Source of the DNA: Caulobacter sp. Root343
Lineage (GTDB): Bacteria; Pseudomonadota; Alphaproteobacteria; Caulobacterales; Caulobacteraceae
DNA length: 64,000 bases
NCBI RefSeq assembly: GCF_001425745.1
Contig: NZ_LMDF01000005.1
Location: 556,472 to 620,471 of the forward strand
Direction: 5' to 3'
Numbering within the stretch: position 1 is the first letter of the stretch; the number at the start of each line of letters is the position of its first letter. This document shows positions 41,150-49,699 of this stretch, piece after piece. The notes under the pieces were generated by a model. The model was given only the letters and a program-made list of their open reading frames with translations, did not search any database and was not told the origin of the DNA. A program made the translations under genes and the position numbers.

Positions 41150-41971
41150 ATGGACAAGGGTGACCCTTCCCTTTCTGACCAGGTCGATGGCCTCGACCGC
41201 CTCACCGAGCGTGAGCGGGAGTGTCTTCGACTCGTCGACCGCCACATGAGCTCCAAGGAGATCGCCCGCGAGCTGGGCCTCTCCAAGCACACCGTCGACT
41301 GGCATCTGGACAAGGCGCGCCGCCGGCTCGGGGCGGCCGACCGCTACGACGCCGCGCGCCGGGTCTTCGACCGAGCGCATCAAGGGGCGCACCAGGGGAT
41401 CCATCAGGGGGGCGCCCCCCCTGTCACCCCCCCTCCTACCGCGTCGGGGTCCGATCCGTCCCGGCTAGGCGAACGCCCTTCCTCGAGGTCAGTTGACCGC
41501 ATCGAGGAAGGAGTTCCCAGTGAACGAGTTGACCCCCCATCAGAAAGACGCGATTGGCCGCGCCACTCATCTGCGCCAGGAAGTGACGAGCTTCCGGGAC
41601 ACGTGGCCCCGGCTGAATTCGGCCGAGATGCTGCCGCCGATCACCTGGAGCGAACTCGAGCGCCAGCTCCAGAGCCTCTCGGCCAGCCCGGCCGGTTCGG
41701 CGATGGTCCACGATCTGGTGGCGGCCACGCGCAAGCAGGCTTCGTTCAAGCCCAACGAACTGGTGATGCGGGAGATCCTGTGCATCGCCAGCGCGGTGAT
41801 GGACGAGACGTTCCTGTCGGACTCCTCCTCATCGGACTTGGAGGAGCAAGACCCAATCATCTGAGTCTGCCCCTGAGGCTGGCCTTCATCGCGGCCGTGA
41901 TGATCGTGACCGCTTTCGCGTTCGGTTCGATCCTGGCGGGGCTCCACGCCCTGGAAAGCCTCTTCCCCTAA
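41150..41971 (+). CDS. LuxR-type HTH protein with possible C-terminal membrane helix; frame uncertain after about 41400
   Basis: The open frame encodes 273 aa. Residues 14-75 are a clear LuxR-type HTH (LTERERECLRLVDRHMSSKE, IARELGLSKHTVDWHLDKAR). There is no receiver or autoinducer domain. The last 36 residues form a hydrophobic helix (LAFIAAVMIVTAFAFGSILA), as in small membrane-anchored LuxR-HTH proteins of this class. The middle (41520-41864) overlaps a well-supported gene in another frame and has the low-complexity look of a shadow. Runs of G6 (41407-41412) and C7 (41415-41421, 41427-41433) precede it. The true product may be the HTH alone, with the membrane tail a separate small gene. Confidence 0.6.
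   Translation: MDKGDPSLSDQVDGLDRLTERERECLRLVDRHMSSKEIARELGLSKHTVDWHLDKARRRLGAADRYDAARRVFDRAHQGAHQGIHQGGAPPVTPPPTASGSDPSRLGERPSSRSVDRIEEGVPSERVDPPSERRDWPRHSSAPGSDELPGHVAPAEFGRDAAADHLERTRAPAPEPLGQPGRFGDGPRSGGGHAQAGFVQAQRTGDAGDPVHRQRGDGRDVPVGLLLIGLGGARPNHLSLPLRLAFIAAVMIVTAFAFGSILAGLHALESLFP
41520..41864 (+). CDS. Hypothetical helical protein, 114 aa, nested in the LuxR frame
   Basis: The GTG at 41520 has an AAGGAG ribosome-binding site 6 nt upstream. The protein begins VNELTPHQKDAIGRATHLRQ and continues with a SELERQLQSLSASPAGSAMV segment and an acidic SSSSDLEEQDPII tail. Codon third positions are strongly G/C-rich, as expected for a real gene here, in contrast to the LuxR frame over the same bases. 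No membrane span or known family. It is probably co-transcribed with the HTH gene. Confidence 0.65.
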   Translation: MNELTPHQKDAIGRATHLRQEVTSFRDTWPRLNSAEMLPPITWSELERQLQSLSASPAGSAMVHDLVAATRKQASFKPNELVMREILCIASAVMDETFLSDSSSSDLEEQDPII

Positions 41972-42061
41972 GACGGCGTCGCCCGCGGAACCGGGCGAGC
42001 AATCCGACCATCATCAACATCTGGCAACGCGCCGACACCGTCGGCGTGAGGGAGACTTCGT

Positions 42062-42418
42062 ATGCTCAAGCAACGCCGTGCGGCCGCCGAAACCGTGGCC
42101 GAAGCCCTGTTCGCCGCCGAAAAGGCCATCGACGCCGCCATCGCCACGACCGCCACCCTCGCCGCCCTGATGCCCAGCAGCCGCCAGGCCGCCAACCTGT
42201 CGGCCCTGATCGGCCAGGACGCCATCATGTCGGCCATCACCACCATGCAGGCCCTGGGCGTGGCGCGCGAAGGCATCGTCACCACCCACAAGCACCTGAC
42301 GGTCGCCCAGCACGACATCGGCCTCTCGGCCGTGACCTTCGACGACGGCTTCGGCGAAGCGCCCGTCAAGCCGGTGGGCACGATCAAGACCAACGGTCGC
42401 CTGACCATCGCCGCCTAG
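42062..42418 (+). CDS. Hypothetical Ala-rich protein, 118 aa
   Basis: The ATG at 42062 has a GGGAGA ribosome-binding site 7 nt upstream. The protein (MLKQRRAAAETVAEALFAAE at the start) is mostly amphipathic helix with a polar C-terminal strand region (VGTIKTNGRLTIAA). It has no Cys, signal peptide or recognised family. It stands alone between the HTH gene pair and a small membrane protein, all rightward. Confidence 0.65.
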   Translation: MLKQRRAAAETVAEALFAAEKAIDAAIATTATLAALMPSSRQAANLSALIGQDAIMSAITTMQALGVAREGIVTTHKHLTVAQHDIGLSAVTFDDGFGEAPVKPVGTIKTNGRLTIAA

Positions 42419-42513
42419 AGGCCGCCGCGCTCGAAGGCGCAACGCCCCGATCCTCGCCGATCCCGATCAGCGAGGATCGTTGCAATCTGGCGGAAAGACG
42501 CCACCCTGGCGCG

Positions 42514-42972
42514 ATGTCGCCACTTAGCTACCTCTACCAGTGGGCCAGCCTCGCCGCGTTGCTGATCGCGACCGGCGTGGCGCTATGGCGTGGCGGCTGG
42601 CCTGAGCGCCTGGCCGGCGCCGCCATGATCGTCGCCTGGTTCGCCACCGGCTTTCTCTACAACAGCCATCAGCGGTTCGGGCCGCAGACCGCGGTGTTCC
42701 TGGTGGACGTGGCCCTGATGCTGGTGCTGCTGTTCATCGCCATGCGATCGAACCGCTGGTGGCCGATGTGGGCTTGCGGCTTTCACGGCCTGACCCTGAC
42801 CCTGATGCTGGCGACCCTGGTCGATCCCAAGATTCCCAATCGCGCCAGCCTGATCGCCGGCGGCGGCGTCTTCAGCTACCTGACCATGGCCGCGCTGTTC
42901 TGCGGCGCGCTGCCGGGCCGGCGCCTGGCTCCGAAGTCCCCACACCCTGAAGCCGCGCCACCTCTGGCATAG
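42514..42972 (+). CDS. Small polytopic membrane protein, 152 aa, unknown function
   Basis: The ATG at 42514 begins MSPLSYLYQWASLAALLIAT. Four or five hydrophobic helices follow, with short loops including LYNSHQRFGPQT and DPKIPNRASLIAGGG. I recognise no family. It has no clear ribosome-binding site; an AAAG at 42494-42497 is distant. The gap after it, 42973-43131, contains only an AT-rich stretch near 43050-43080 that may hold the promoter of the RND pair. Confidence 0.65.
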   Translation: MSPLSYLYQWASLAALLIATGVALWRGGWPERLAGAAMIVAWFATGFLYNSHQRFGPQTAVFLVDVALMLVLLFIAMRSNRWWPMWACGFHGLTLTLMLATLVDPKIPNRASLIAGGGVFSYLTMAALFCGALPGRRLAPKSPHPEAAPPLA

Positions 42973-43131
42973 CTTCGAACCTGTCTCACTTCCCCCGACG
43001 GACGGCCCGGGGCGCTCCCCTCTCTCGCAAGGGAATGGGCAGCGCCTCGATTTTTATCGTCTTACGGCAAATTAACTCAGCAACCGTGGGTTTGTCGGCT
43101 AGAAGGCCACGGGCTTTCAACAGTGCTGGGG

Positions 43132-44271
43132 ATGATCGTGCTTTACCGGATCAATGGGCGCCGCCCGAACTTGAGCGCGCTGGTCTTGGTCCTGGGCGTG
43201 AGCGCGATCGCGCTGGCAGGCTGCGGCGACAAGAAGCCGAAGACGGAGAAGGCCTCTCCGACCGCCTCGGCCACCGTCAGCGTCGCCCCGGTCTCCAGCC
43301 AGCCGATCTCGCGCCAGATCAACGCCACCGGCACCATCTCGCCGTGGGAAGAGGTGCCGGTCGGCGCCGAGACCGGCGGCCTGACCGCCGTGTCGGTCAA
43401 TGCCGAGGAAGGCCAGATCGTCAGAGCCGGCCAGGTGCTGGTGCAGCTCAACGACAGCGTCATCTCCGCCCAGCTGCGCCAGCAGCAGGCCAGCGTCGCC
43501 AGCGCCAGGGCCACCCTGGCCGAGGCCCAGGCCGCCCTGGGCCGCGCCCGCGAGCTGCAGGCCAAGGGCTATCTGAGCCAGGCCTCGCTGGACACCGCCA
43601 CCGCCAAGCAGGCCACCGCCGCCGCCAACCTGGCCGCCGCCGAGGCGTCCCGGGGCGAGACCGCCGCGCGCCTGGGCCAGACCTCGATCCGCGCCCCGGT
43701 CGGCGGCCTGATCAGCCGCCGCAGCGTCACCAAGGGCCAGATCGTCACATCCGGCAGCGAGCTGTTCCGCATCGTCCGCGACGGCCGCCTGGAGCTGGAC
43801 GCCGAGATCCCCGAAACCGACCTGGCCTCGGTCAAGGCCGGCATGCCCGCCAAGATCTATTCCGAGAAGGTCGGCGAGATGACCGGCCATGTCCGCATCG
43901 TCACCTCCGAGGTCAACGCCACCAACCGCCTGGGCGTGGCCCGCGTGGCCCTGTCGGCGATGGGCGGCTTCCGCCCGGGCATGTTCGCCCGCGCCACGAT
44001 CGACGCCGGCGACCAGCCCGCCCTGGTCGTGCCCAGCGCCGCGGTGCTCTATCGCGAGAACCGGCCCGGCGTGTTCGTCATTGACTCGGCCAAGAAGGTC
44101 CACTTCCGTCGCATCACCATCCTGGCCAACACCGGCGACCGCGTCGCCGCCACCGGCCTGACCGCCGGCGAGCGGGTCGTGGTCGATGGGGCCGGCTTCC
44201 TGGGCGAGGGCGACCTGGTCCGCGTGGGCCTCGCGCCCGCGCCCTCGTCGCCTTCCAAGCCCGCTCGCTGA
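43132..44271 (+). CDS. RND efflux periplasmic adaptor (membrane fusion lipoprotein)
   Basis: With the ATG at 43132 (GTG at 43123 also possible) the protein has 379 aa and a lipobox AIALAGC (Cys31). The HlyD/MdtA layout is visible: a barrel-lipoyl half GAETGGLTAVSVNAEEGQIV, an alpha-hairpin rich in Ala/Gln (about 110-190), a second lipoyl half TSIRAPVGGLISRRSVTKGQ and a beta-barrel with PSAAVLYRENRPGVFVID. It bridges the RND pump to an outer-membrane channel. No outer-membrane factor gene is present here. It lies 10 bp upstream of the RND gene, so both form an operon. Confidence 0.93.
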   Translation: MIVLYRINGRRPNLSALVLVLGVSAIALAGCGDKKPKTEKASPTASATVSVAPVSSQPISRQINATGTISPWEEVPVGAETGGLTAVSVNAEEGQIVRAGQVLVQLNDSVISAQLRQQQASVASARATLAEAQAALGRARELQAKGYLSQASLDTATAKQATAAANLAAAEASRGETAARLGQTSIRAPVGGLISRRSVTKGQIVTSGSELFRIVRDGRLELDAEIPETDLASVKAGMPAKIYSEKVGEMTGHVRIVTSEVNATNRLGVARVALSAMGGFRPGMFARATIDAGDQPALVVPSAAVLYRENRPGVFVIDSAKKVHFRRITILANTGDRVAATGLTAGERVVVDGAGFLGEGDLVRVGLAPAPSSPSKPAR

Positions 44272-44281
44272 GGACGCGCCC

Positions 44282-47200
44282 ATGCGCAACATTTCTTCCT
44301 GGGCGATCAAGAACCCGATCCCCGTCATCCTGCTGTTCATCCTGCTGACCATCGCGGGCGTGGCCGGCTTCAAGGGGATGCGGATCAACAACAACCCCGA
44401 CGTCGACCTGCCGTTCGTCGTCGTCACGGCCGTGCGCCCCGGCGCCGCGCCCAGCGAGCTGGAGACCCAGGTCACCCGCCTGATCGAGGACTCGATCGCG
44501 GGCCTGGGCCAGGTGCGCCACATCAACTCCACCGTCGTCGACGGCGCCTCGACCACCTTCATCGAGTTCGAGCTGGGCGTGGACCACGAGCGCGTCACCA
44601 ACGACGTGCGCAACGCCATGTCCAACCTGCGCGGCTCGCTGCCGCAGGACATGCAGGAGCCGATCGTCACCCGGATCGACATCTCCGGCGACCCGCTGAT
44701 CACCTATGTCGTCAAGGCCCCGACCCTGACGCCCGAGCAACGCAGCTGGTTCGTCGACAATGACATCAGCCGGGCTCTGCTGGCGCTGAAGGGCGTCGGC
44801 GAGGTCAACCGCCAAGGCGGCGTCAGTCGCGAGATCGAGGTCGCCCTCAATCCCGACCGCCTGGCCGCCCAGGGCGTCACCGCCGCCTCGGTCAGCCAGG
44901 CCCTGGTCTCGTCGAACGCCGACCTGCCCGGCGGCCGGGTGACCATCTCCGGCGCCGAGCGCGCCATCCGCACCCTGGGCGCGGCCGGCTCGGTCGAGCA
45001 GCTGCGCGAGACCCGCGTGCCCCTGCCCTCGGGCGGCACGGTGCGCCTGGCCGACCTCGGCGCGGTCACCGACCACTGGGCCGAGCCCCGCTCGCTGGCG
45101 CGCTACGACGGCCAGGAAGTCGTGACCTTCAACATGGTCCGCTCGCGCGGCGCCTCCGAGGTCCAGACCGCCGAGAAGGTCCGCAAGACCATCGAGAAGC
45201 TCGACAAAGAACACCCCGAGCTGCAGATCGAGGAGATCACCTCGAACGTGAAATACATCGAGGAGAGCTATATCGCCTCGATGGAAGCCCTGATCATCGG
45301 GGCCGTGCTGGCCGTTCTCGTCGTGCTGCTGTTCCTGCGCGACTGGCGCGCCACCCTGCTGTCGGCCGTCGCCATCCCGATGTCGCTGCTGCCGACCTTC
45401 GCGGTGCTGGCGCCGATGAACCAGTCGCTGAACGGCGTCACCCTGCTGGCCCTGTCGCTGACCGTCGGCATTCTCGTCGACGACGCCATCGTCGAGATCG
45501 AGAACATGGTCCGCCACATGCGCGGGGGCAAAAGCCCATACGCGGCGGCCATGGAGGCGGCCGACGAGATCGGCCTGGCGGTCGTGGCCACCACCTTCAC
45601 CATCGTGGCGGTGTTCGCCCCCGTCGGCTTCATGCCCGGCATCATCGGCCAGTTCTTCAAGGCCTTCGCCCTGGCCGCCTGTATCTCGGTGCTGTTCTCG
45701 CTGGTGGTCGCCCGCCTGCTGACGCCGCTGATGGGCGCCTACATGCTGAAGGCCGACCACAAGCACGAGGACAAGGACCCCGCCTGGATGGGTCCCTACC
45801 TCAAGAGCCTGAACTGGGGCCTGCGCAATCGCTGGAAGGTGCTGGCGATGGGCATCCCGATGTTCGCGTTCTCGATCTTCCTGGCCACGCGGCTGCCGTT
45901 CGAGTTCCAGCCCCAGGCCGACCGCGGCCGGGCCGAGTTCTCGGTCGAGCTGCCGCCGGGCGCGACGCTGGACGAGACCGACCGTGTCGTGCAGCGCGTC
46001 ACCCGCGAACTGCGCGCCCGTCCCGAGGTGATCAGCGTCTACGCCTCGGTCGGCGGCAACGCCGTCAACAAGGGCCAGATCACCGCCGACCTGACCGAGA
46101 AGGGCAAGCGGATCAGCCAGCAGGCGTTCAGCCGCCAGATGGTCGACCAGTTCGCCCAGATCCCGGGCGCGCGGATCGGCGCGGGCAGCAACAATGGCGG
46201 CGGCCCGTCCAGCGGCGGCAGCTACACCCTGCGCCTACTCAGCGACAACGGTCCGGCCCTGGAGGCCGCGGCCCGCAAGGTCGAGGCCGAGATGCGCGCC
46301 GTGCCGGGCCTGGCCCACGTGGTCAACACCGCCGCCATCGCCCGTCCCGAGATCGTCGTGACGCCCAAGCCCGACCAGGCCGCCCGCGCCGGCGTCTCGG
46401 CCGGGGCCATCTCGCAGGCGGTTCGCGTCGCCACGATCGGCGACGTCGACCAGAACCTGCCCAAGTACAATCTGGGCGACCGCCAGGTGCCGATCCGCCT
46501 GCGCCTGGACCAGAGCGCCCGCGAGGACATCGCCGTCCTGCAGACCCTGCAGGTGCCGTCGGCGACCGGTTCGGTGCCGCTGAATGCGGTGGCCGACGTG
46601 CGCTTCGGCGCCGGTCCCTCGCAGATCGACCGCCAGGACCGCTCGCGCGTGGCCACCATCACGGCCGAGCTGGACGGCATCGTCGTCGGCGAGGCGGCCA
46701 AGCGCGTCCACGCCCTGCCCTCGGTCAAGAACCTGCCGAACGGCGTCAAGGAAGTGGCGGCCGGCGACGCCGAGTTCATCGCCGAAATGGTCAGCGGCTT
46801 CGTCGGCGCGCTGATCACCGGCATCCTCCTGATGTACGTCGTGCTGGTGCTGCTGTTCCGCAGCTTCGCCCACCCGATCACCATCATGGTGGCCCTGCCC
46901 CTGGCCATCGGCGGCGCCTTCGGCCTGCTGGTGATCGCCCACTCCAGCTTCTCGATCTCGACCCTGATCGGGATCCTGATGCTGATGGGCATCGCGGCCA
47001 AGAACTCGATCCTGCTGGTCGAGTACGCGATCATGGCGATGAAGGAACACGGCATGGACAAGCGCACGGCGATCATCGACGCCGCGCACAAGCGAGCCAG
47101 GCCGATCCTGATGACCACCGTGGCCATGGGCGCGGGCATGCTGCCCACCGCGATCGGCCTTGGCGCCGAAGTCGAGTTCCGGGCTCCGATGGCCATCGCG

Positions 47201-47371
47201 GTCATCGGCGGCCTGATCACCTCGACCCTGCTGTCGCTGCTCTACATCCCGGTGGTCTTCATCCTGATGGACGGCCTGAAGACCCGCTCGGAACGCCTGA
47301 TGCGCCGCATCTTCGGCGGCCACCACCACGTGGCGGTCAAGAAACCGGAACTGAAGGAAGCGGCGGAGTAG
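44282..47371 (+). CDS. RND multidrug efflux transporter (HAE-1, AcrB/MdtB-like)
   Basis: The 1029-aa inner-membrane pump has about 12 spans and two large periplasmic loops. Proton-relay aspartates are in VGILVDDAIVEIENM (TM4). The TM10 lysine is in GIAAKNSILLVEYA. The start MRNISSWAIKNPIPVILL and the NNNPDVDLPFVVVTAVRPGA segment are typical of the alphaproteobacterial HAE-1 group. It exports amphiphilic compounds in exchange for protons together with the adaptor upstream. Cargo cannot be inferred. No local regulator is adjacent. Confidence 0.94.
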   Translation: MRNISSWAIKNPIPVILLFILLTIAGVAGFKGMRINNNPDVDLPFVVVTAVRPGAAPSELETQVTRLIEDSIAGLGQVRHINSTVVDGASTTFIEFELGVDHERVTNDVRNAMSNLRGSLPQDMQEPIVTRIDISGDPLITYVVKAPTLTPEQRSWFVDNDISRALLALKGVGEVNRQGGVSREIEVALNPDRLAAQGVTAASVSQALVSSNADLPGGRVTISGAERAIRTLGAAGSVEQLRETRVPLPSGGTVRLADLGAVTDHWAEPRSLARYDGQEVVTFNMVRSRGASEVQTAEKVRKTIEKLDKEHPELQIEEITSNVKYIEESYIASMEALIIGAVLAVLVVLLFLRDWRATLLSAVAIPMSLLPTFAVLAPMNQSLNGVTLLALSLTVGILVDDAIVEIENMVRHMRGGKSPYAAAMEAADEIGLAVVATTFTIVAVFAPVGFMPGIIGQFFKAFALAACISVLFSLVVARLLTPLMGAYMLKADHKHEDKDPAWMGPYLKSLNWGLRNRWKVLAMGIPMFAFSIFLATRLPFEFQPQADRGRAEFSVELPPGATLDETDRVVQRVTRELRARPEVISVYASVGGNAVNKGQITADLTEKGKRISQQAFSRQMVDQFAQIPGARIGAGSNNGGGPSSGGSYTLRLLSDNGPALEAAARKVEAEMRAVPGLAHVVNTAAIARPEIVVTPKPDQAARAGVSAGAISQAVRVATIGDVDQNLPKYNLGDRQVPIRLRLDQSAREDIAVLQTLQVPSATGSVPLNAVADVRFGAGPSQIDRQDRSRVATITAELDGIVVGEAAKRVHALPSVKNLPNGVKEVAAGDAEFIAEMVSGFVGALITGILLMYVVLVLLFRSFAHPITIMVALPLAIGGAFGLLVIAHSSFSISTLIGILMLMGIAAKNSILLVEYAIMAMKEHGMDKRTAIIDAAHKRARPILMTTVAMGAGMLPTAIGLGAEVEFRAPMAIAVIGGLITSTLLSLLYIPVVFILMDGLKTRSERLMRRIFGGHHHVAVKKPELKEAAE

Positions 47372-47380
47372 GCGTACGAA

Positions 47381-47619
47381 CTCCCTCTCTCATGGAGAGA
47401 GGGAGGGGCCCGCCGCGAAGCGGTGGGAGGGTGAGAGGTTTCACTCTCACCGAATAGGGCTCTGACGAAGACGCCGGACGTTGCCGGCTGGCCGCGGCGG
47501 GAGTCGAAATCAGCTTGGGCTCGATGGAGCGCCTGGGATTTTCCGGCTGACGGTGAAACCTCTCACCCTCCCATCGCCATGGGCGATGGGCCCCTCCCTC
47601 TCTCTATGAGAGAGGGAAC
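47381..47619. repeat. Inverted repeat pair of intergenic family C
   Basis: The arms at 47381-47444 and 47553-47619 are inverted copies. Each has the CCCTCTCTCAT-type outer end, a GGAGGGGCC block and a GGTGAGAGGTTTCAC-type inner end. They are separated by about 108 bp with no gene. The whole lies between the RND gene and the convergent SGNH esterase gene and may act as a bidirectional transcription stop. Confidence 0.75.
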
Positions 47620-47628
47620 TTAGCTAGC

Positions 47629-48294
47629 TCACCCCCGCAGCGCCTGGGCCACCACCGGCGCAAGCCGTTCGGCGATGATCCTCGCGCCCTCGGCGTTCGG
47701 GTGGATGCCGTCGCGCTGCATGTAGCGCGAGACGCCGATCACCCCGGTGAAGAAGTCCGGCGCGTAGAACACGCCCTGTTCGCGCGCCAGCTCCGGATAG
47801 AGGGCGGTGAAGCGGCGGGCGTAGTCGACGCCCAGCAGGGCCGGCGCCCTGACCCCGGCCAGCACCACTCGGATGTTCCGCTCCTTCAGCCGCTGGACGA
47901 TGGCCCGCAGGTTGGCGCGGGTCCACGACGGCTCGGCGCCCTGCAGCAGGTCGTTGCCGCCCAGGGCCACGACGCAGACCGAGGTTCCGGCCGGCACCCG
48001 CTCGACCCGGGACAAGCCGCCCAAGGTGGTGTCGCCCAGCGCGCCGAAGCCGAAGACCCGCGCATGCACGCTCATCTGGCCGAGCACCGATTGAAGCCGC
48101 GCGGGCAAGGCGAGGTCGCTGGCCACGCCCAGGCCCGCCGTGATCGAATCGCCCAGCAGGGTGACCAGCGGCGGAGACGGCGGCTTGAGAGCCTTTCCGT
48201 GCGGTGACGCGAGGGCGGCGCTCGGCGCGCCCAGGGCCAGAAAGCCGGCCAGAAGACGACGACGATTAATGGTGTTGGATTGGAACTTCACCAT
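47629..48294 (-). CDS. SGNH-family esterase (TesA/arylesterase-like), probably exported
   Basis: The ATG at 48292-48294 gives 221 aa. The N-terminus NRRRLLAGFLALGAPSAALA looks like an export signal of twin-arginine type without a full motif. Block I is LLGDSITAGLG (Ser50), block III VVALGGNDLLQG, and block V DGIHPNAEGA supplies Asp/His. TesA-like enzymes hydrolyse thioesters, arylesters or lysophospholipids in the periplasm. The open frame extends to 48372, but that would overlap the divergent gene start at 48371. The shared 76-bp promoter region suggests divergent control. Confidence 0.88.
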   Translation of the reverse strand: MVKFQSNTINRRRLLAGFLALGAPSAALASPHGKALKPPSPPLVTLLGDSITAGLGVASDLALPARLQSVLGQMSVHARVFGFGALGDTTLGGLSRVERVPAGTSVCVVALGGNDLLQGAEPSWTRANLRAIVQRLKERNIRVVLAGVRAPALLGVDYARRFTALYPELAREQGVFYAPDFFTGVIGVSRYMQRDGIHPNAEGARIIAERLAPVVAQALRG

Positions 48295-48370
48295 GGTCGA
48301 ATCCGTATCAACTACCAGCACCGAGTAGACCCGCCTTGCGTTGAACGCTGGATGAAGAAGGAAAGCGGCC

Positions 48371-49699
48371 ATGCGTCGCAGGCTTCGCGAAATCTTGATC
48401 GTCGGCGGCGTGGTCGCGGCCCTCGCCGCCTGCGGCCAAAGCCAAGGCCAGCAAGGCGGTTCCGTCGGCTACGGCCCTAACCCGGCCCTGCCCAAGCCCA
48501 ATCGCACGCTCTTGCCCACTGTTAAGGTTTCCGAGGTGGTCGGCTGGCCGGCGGGCGTGACGCCTCGGGTCCCGGCGGGCTTCCGGGCGCAGCCGTTCGC
48601 GACTGGCCTCGATCATCCGCGCTGGCTGCTGGTCCTGCCCAACGGCGACGTGCTGGTCGCCGAGAGCAACAAGCCGGCGGGCAACGACAAGCCGAAGGGG
48701 ATCAAGGGCTTCTTCGAGACGCGGCTGATGAAGAAGGCCGGGGCCGGCGTGCCCAGCGCCGACCGCATCACCCTGCTGCGCGACGCCGACCACGACGGCG
48801 CCGCCGAGCTGAAGACGCCGTTCCTGACCAGCCTCCACTCGCCGTTCGGCATGGCCCTGGTCGGCGGGACGCTGTACGTGGCCAATGCCGACGCGATCGT
48901 CGCCTTCCCGTACACGGAGGGACAGACCCGCATCACCGCCGCGCCGCGCAAGGTCACCGACCTGCCGGGCGGACCGATCAACCACCACTGGACCAAGAAC
49001 ATCCTGGCCAGCCAGGACGGGACCAAGCTGTTCGCCACCGTCGGCTCCAACAGCAATGTCGGCGAGAACGGCATCGACGCCGAGACCGATCGGGCCGCGA
49101 TCCTCGAGGTCGACCTGGCGACCGGGACCAAGCGCGTCTTCGCCTCGGGCCTGCGCAATCCCAATGGCCTCGGCTGGAACCCGGCTAATGGCGAGCTGTG
49201 GACCGCGGTCAACGAACGCGACGAGCTGGGCAACGACCTGGTGCCCGACTACATGACCGCGGTGCGCGAGGGCGGCTTCTACGGCTGGCCCTACAGCTAT
49301 TTCGGCCGCCACGTCGACAAGCGGGTCAAGGACAAGGACCGCCGCCCCGACCTGGTCGAGCGGGCCATCGTCCCCGACTACGCCCTGGGCGCCCACACCG
49401 CCTCGCTGGGCCTGACCTTCTACGAGGGGACCAGCTTTCCGGCCCGCTATCGCGGCGGCGTGTTCGTGGGCCAGCACGGCTCGTGGAACCGCAAGCCGCA
49501 GGCCGGCTACAAGGTGGTGTTCGTGCCGTTCAGCGGCGGCAAGCCGGCCGGCGAGGTCGAGGACTTCCTGACGGGGTTCCTCGACGCCAACGGCAAGGCC
49601 CAAGGGCGGCCGGTGGGCGTGACGGTGGATGCGTCGGGCGCGCTGCTGGTGGCCGACGACGTGGGCAACGCGGTGTGGAGAGTTAGCGCGGCCCGCTAG
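48371..49699 (+). CDS. Sorbosone-dehydrogenase-like PQQ-type beta-propeller lipoprotein
   Basis: The 442-aa protein has a lipobox VAALAACG (Cys21) and a six-bladed propeller of the soluble aldose/L-sorbosone dehydrogenase type. Blade motifs include GLDHPRWLLVLPNGDVLVAE, SLHSPFGMALVGGTLYVANA, ASGLRNPNGLGWNP and VGQHGSWNRKPQAGYKVVFV, then LLVADDVGNAVWRVS. Members use PQQ to oxidise sugars or aldehydes in the periplasm, though many are untested. The ATG at 48371 has AAGGAAAG upstream. It overlaps the convergent TetR gene by 17 bp at its 3' end. Confidence 0.88.
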   Translation: MRRRLREILIVGGVVAALAACGQSQGQQGGSVGYGPNPALPKPNRTLLPTVKVSEVVGWPAGVTPRVPAGFRAQPFATGLDHPRWLLVLPNGDVLVAESNKPAGNDKPKGIKGFFETRLMKKAGAGVPSADRITLLRDADHDGAAELKTPFLTSLHSPFGMALVGGTLYVANADAIVAFPYTEGQTRITAAPRKVTDLPGGPINHHWTKNILASQDGTKLFATVGSNSNVGENGIDAETDRAAILEVDLATGTKRVFASGLRNPNGLGWNPANGELWTAVNERDELGNDLVPDYMTAVREGGFYGWPYSYFGRHVDKRVKDKDRRPDLVERAIVPDYALGAHTASLGLTFYEGTSFPARYRGGVFVGQHGSWNRKPQAGYKVVFVPFSGGKPAGEVEDFLTGFLDANGKAQGRPVGVTVDASGALLVADDVGNAVWRVSAAR

